DNA from: Macropodus opercularis
Taxonomy: Eukaryota > Chordata > Actinopteri > Anabantiformes > Osphronemidae
Assembly: GCA_030770545.1 (NCBI GenBank)
Contig: CM061106.1
Location: 15,583,001-15,647,000 of the forward strand
Direction: 5' to 3'
DNA length: 64,000 nt
The translations under genes were made by a program, and so were the position numbers. This document shows, one piece after another, positions 62,196-64,000 of this stretch; position 1 is the first letter of the stretch, and the number at the start of each line of letters is the position of its first letter. The notes under the pieces are model-generated. The model had not been told where the DNA came from and made no database searches. It worked only from the letters and a program-made list of their open reading frames with translations.

Positions 62196-64000
62196 AGACA
62201 GAGACACACACGTTACTCTACTAATGCTACAGCAATGAAGTCATCAATAATAAACAACAACAATATCATGTGGAACATTAAACATACGTGTGCTCTGAGG
62301 AGGCCGGTGCTGCAGCAGGAGACAACTGTGTGGTGTCTGTTCCAAACACAGAAACTCAGTTCAACACAACAAATACATATATAATACACATATTCCAGCT
62401 TTAGCCCCTGGAACTTTGAATCTATGTCCTTGTGGACTCACACCTGGAAAACGTCTCCTATACTGTTTAATGGCAGAACTTAATCAATTGCATTTGGAAA
62501 AGTCACTTTTTACTAATGATTTGCTATTTGAACTACGAGTCTGATAAGATGAAAAGTAAAGCGACAATAAACTCTCTCTCTCTTCAAAAATGTCTAGACG
62601 GAGTGAAAAACTGCTTTTCTAACACTAGCTTTTCGATAAAATATTATATATATATATATAATTACATTATTATATTAAAAGCATTAGCATAGCACAGTAC
62701 AACATGTTTGCTAACGCTAGTCCGGGCTGTATAAATAGCAGAAGCTAACTCGGTCCTTTGCTCTGTTCAGCCGTCACTTACATAAAATACCGGATTTTAC
62801 CGCCTTCTCGGTTCCGGAGCCCAGATGTGACTTTACGAACCGGCACCAAAACGTAACCGGTCCAGACTAAGATGGGGGCGATCTACGCTGGTGCCTTTCT
62901 GAGCTACGCTAACACACAAGCTAGCGCTAGCCACATTAGCCGCTAGCCGTTAGCTGCACTTTGACTCCAGTGTGACACGTGTGATGGTGCGTTCGAGGCC
63001 TCCTTACTTCCAGACAAACCGCTGTGGGAGTCGCGAAGATGCTGAAGTCCACCGTCTGCCTGTTGACAATGAGCAGACGCACGATGATTAAGCGTCAAAC
63101 CATCTTAGACTGGATATTTGTTTTACATTATTTCATAACACAGAAATATAGATTAACATTCGTTGTAACATATTAAAACGCAAACAAAACGAGGACATGA
63201 CTCAGATTCTGAAGGTGACTGAAAACCTTTGATTTCACCTGGTTTCTTCTCTCAGGGATCCTCAATAATAAAGTTTAGCAGACAGCCCACTTTTATTTAT
63301 CTAGTAACATATTAAAATGCCAACAAACAAACCTGTTCAAAATAGATCAAGATATATTTGATTAGACATTTTAGTAAAAACATCAAAATTTCTCAATGCA
63401 CAAAGTCAAACAAACAGTTCGGGTCAAAAAATTCAGACACTTACCCTCCAGCGTCTGAGCAGACGCGCTATCTGTCCAAAAAAACAAGGCAGCCTTTGTT
63501 GGAAAGTAAAATCAAACAACATAATATATGTGATATCAAGTATGAAAGGTGTGTTGTTGTAGTTGTAGGTGTAGTTGTGGTGCAATGAAGCAAAGCTCAT
63601 CATTAGTCTTTCTCTCTCTGAAAACCTTTGAGTTGCTGAGGGAACGCAGAAATCTCTGTCCTGATACAGGTTAAGATGCAATTTATTGAATCTCTTACTG
63701 GTGGAGGTTTCAAATGAACATGTAGCATTCAGTCTACTCTGGGTGAATGTTTCTAGCTAACACATATTGACTAAATGATCGCTTGCTCTTTCTTTGCCGT
63801 ATGAAAACCACACTTTCTCTGCAGAATAAGGGAGAAGGGGGCCGTGCAAGACTGGGAGTGGGGGTCAGCCGAGTTTGGTGGATGGACAAAGGGGCTTGAA
63901 AACCAGAAGGTGTGTAAAAGGCTGGACAGGGAGACTCCCAAACCCATCAACATACATAGAGACGCCTTCACACACACGTCCGTACACACAAAAGCAGCAC
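62196..64000. other. Region upstream of the USP relic, copy C
   Basis: It matches 13576-15438. It differs by lacking about 150 bp (13860-14010 of A) and by an extra CT-rich and TA-repeat segment at 62569-62660. No gene is recognised. Confidence 0.35.

Larger units (their letters stand above)
46764..64000. repeat. Segmental duplication, copy C (right end outside the window)
   Basis: Homology to copy B begins at 46764 (pairs with 15889) and homology to copy A at 47833 (pairs with 1). It continues to the window end. Differences are mainly discrete indels: extra DNA in C at about 52672-52980, 57333-57572 and 60290-60870, and missing DNA in C relative to A at about 10650-10835 and 13050-13405. 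The mosaic shows that the two copies decayed separately after duplication. Confidence 0.95.

Noticed and set aside
62640..62662. TA dinucleotide run as a regulatory element
   Set aside because: A short simple repeat that differs between the two copies; no evidence of function.

Overview
The window is vertebrate nuclear DNA, most likely from a teleost fish. The genes have GT-AG introns. The identifiable genes are fish-like: an HSP30-type small heat-shock protein, a family 6 glycosyltransferase, a ubiquitin-specific protease, axonemal dynein and calsyntenin. The mobile elements (L2-like LINE pieces, a hAT element, retroposon tails built on TGAAC) are typical of teleosts. Nothing bacterial or phage-like is present.

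Layout. (1) Copy A, 1 to about 15438: a proline-rich repeat protein gene on +, an HSP30 relic on +, a GT6 glycosyltransferase relic on -, an L2-like LINE piece, and a USP-type deubiquitinase relic on -. (2) Copy B, 15889 to about 18510: the start of a second unit, with a decayed promoter and leader followed by a 63-nt exon present twice intact and once broken. (3) 19200-32580: simple and tandem repeats, namely TAG-rich DNA, twelve 40-bp units, AT-rich TATAGTG-like DNA and an 11.6-kb minisatellite with a unit of about 30 bp. (4) 32581-34863: three exact-length 711-bp tandem units plus a partial fourth. (5) 34967-37728: a hAT element with a broken transposase. (6) 38109-45473: a multi-exon axonemal dynein heavy chain fragment, then the 3' half of a calsyntenin-1-like gene. 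Both keep their introns and both carry stops or frameshifts. (7) Copy C, 46764-64000: the unit of copy A again, at high identity and in the same order and orientation, now with its promoter (CRE-like site plus TATA box).

The main theme is a segmental duplication of about 17 kb whose copies decay independently. Copy A keeps the catalytic-Cys exon of the USP; copy C has lost it. Copy C has a 16-nt deletion that puts two frames of the HSP30 relic back together. Copy A keeps the full acidic/basic tail of the proline-rich protein; copy C has a stop that cuts a bipartite NLS-like motif. The proline-rich gene is the best candidate for a functional and poorly described gene here, because its exon 1, splice junction and repeat frame stay open in both copies while its coding minisatellite changes in number. 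The other recognisable genes look like pseudogenes or fragments.

All family names come from reading motifs by eye; no database search was possible.
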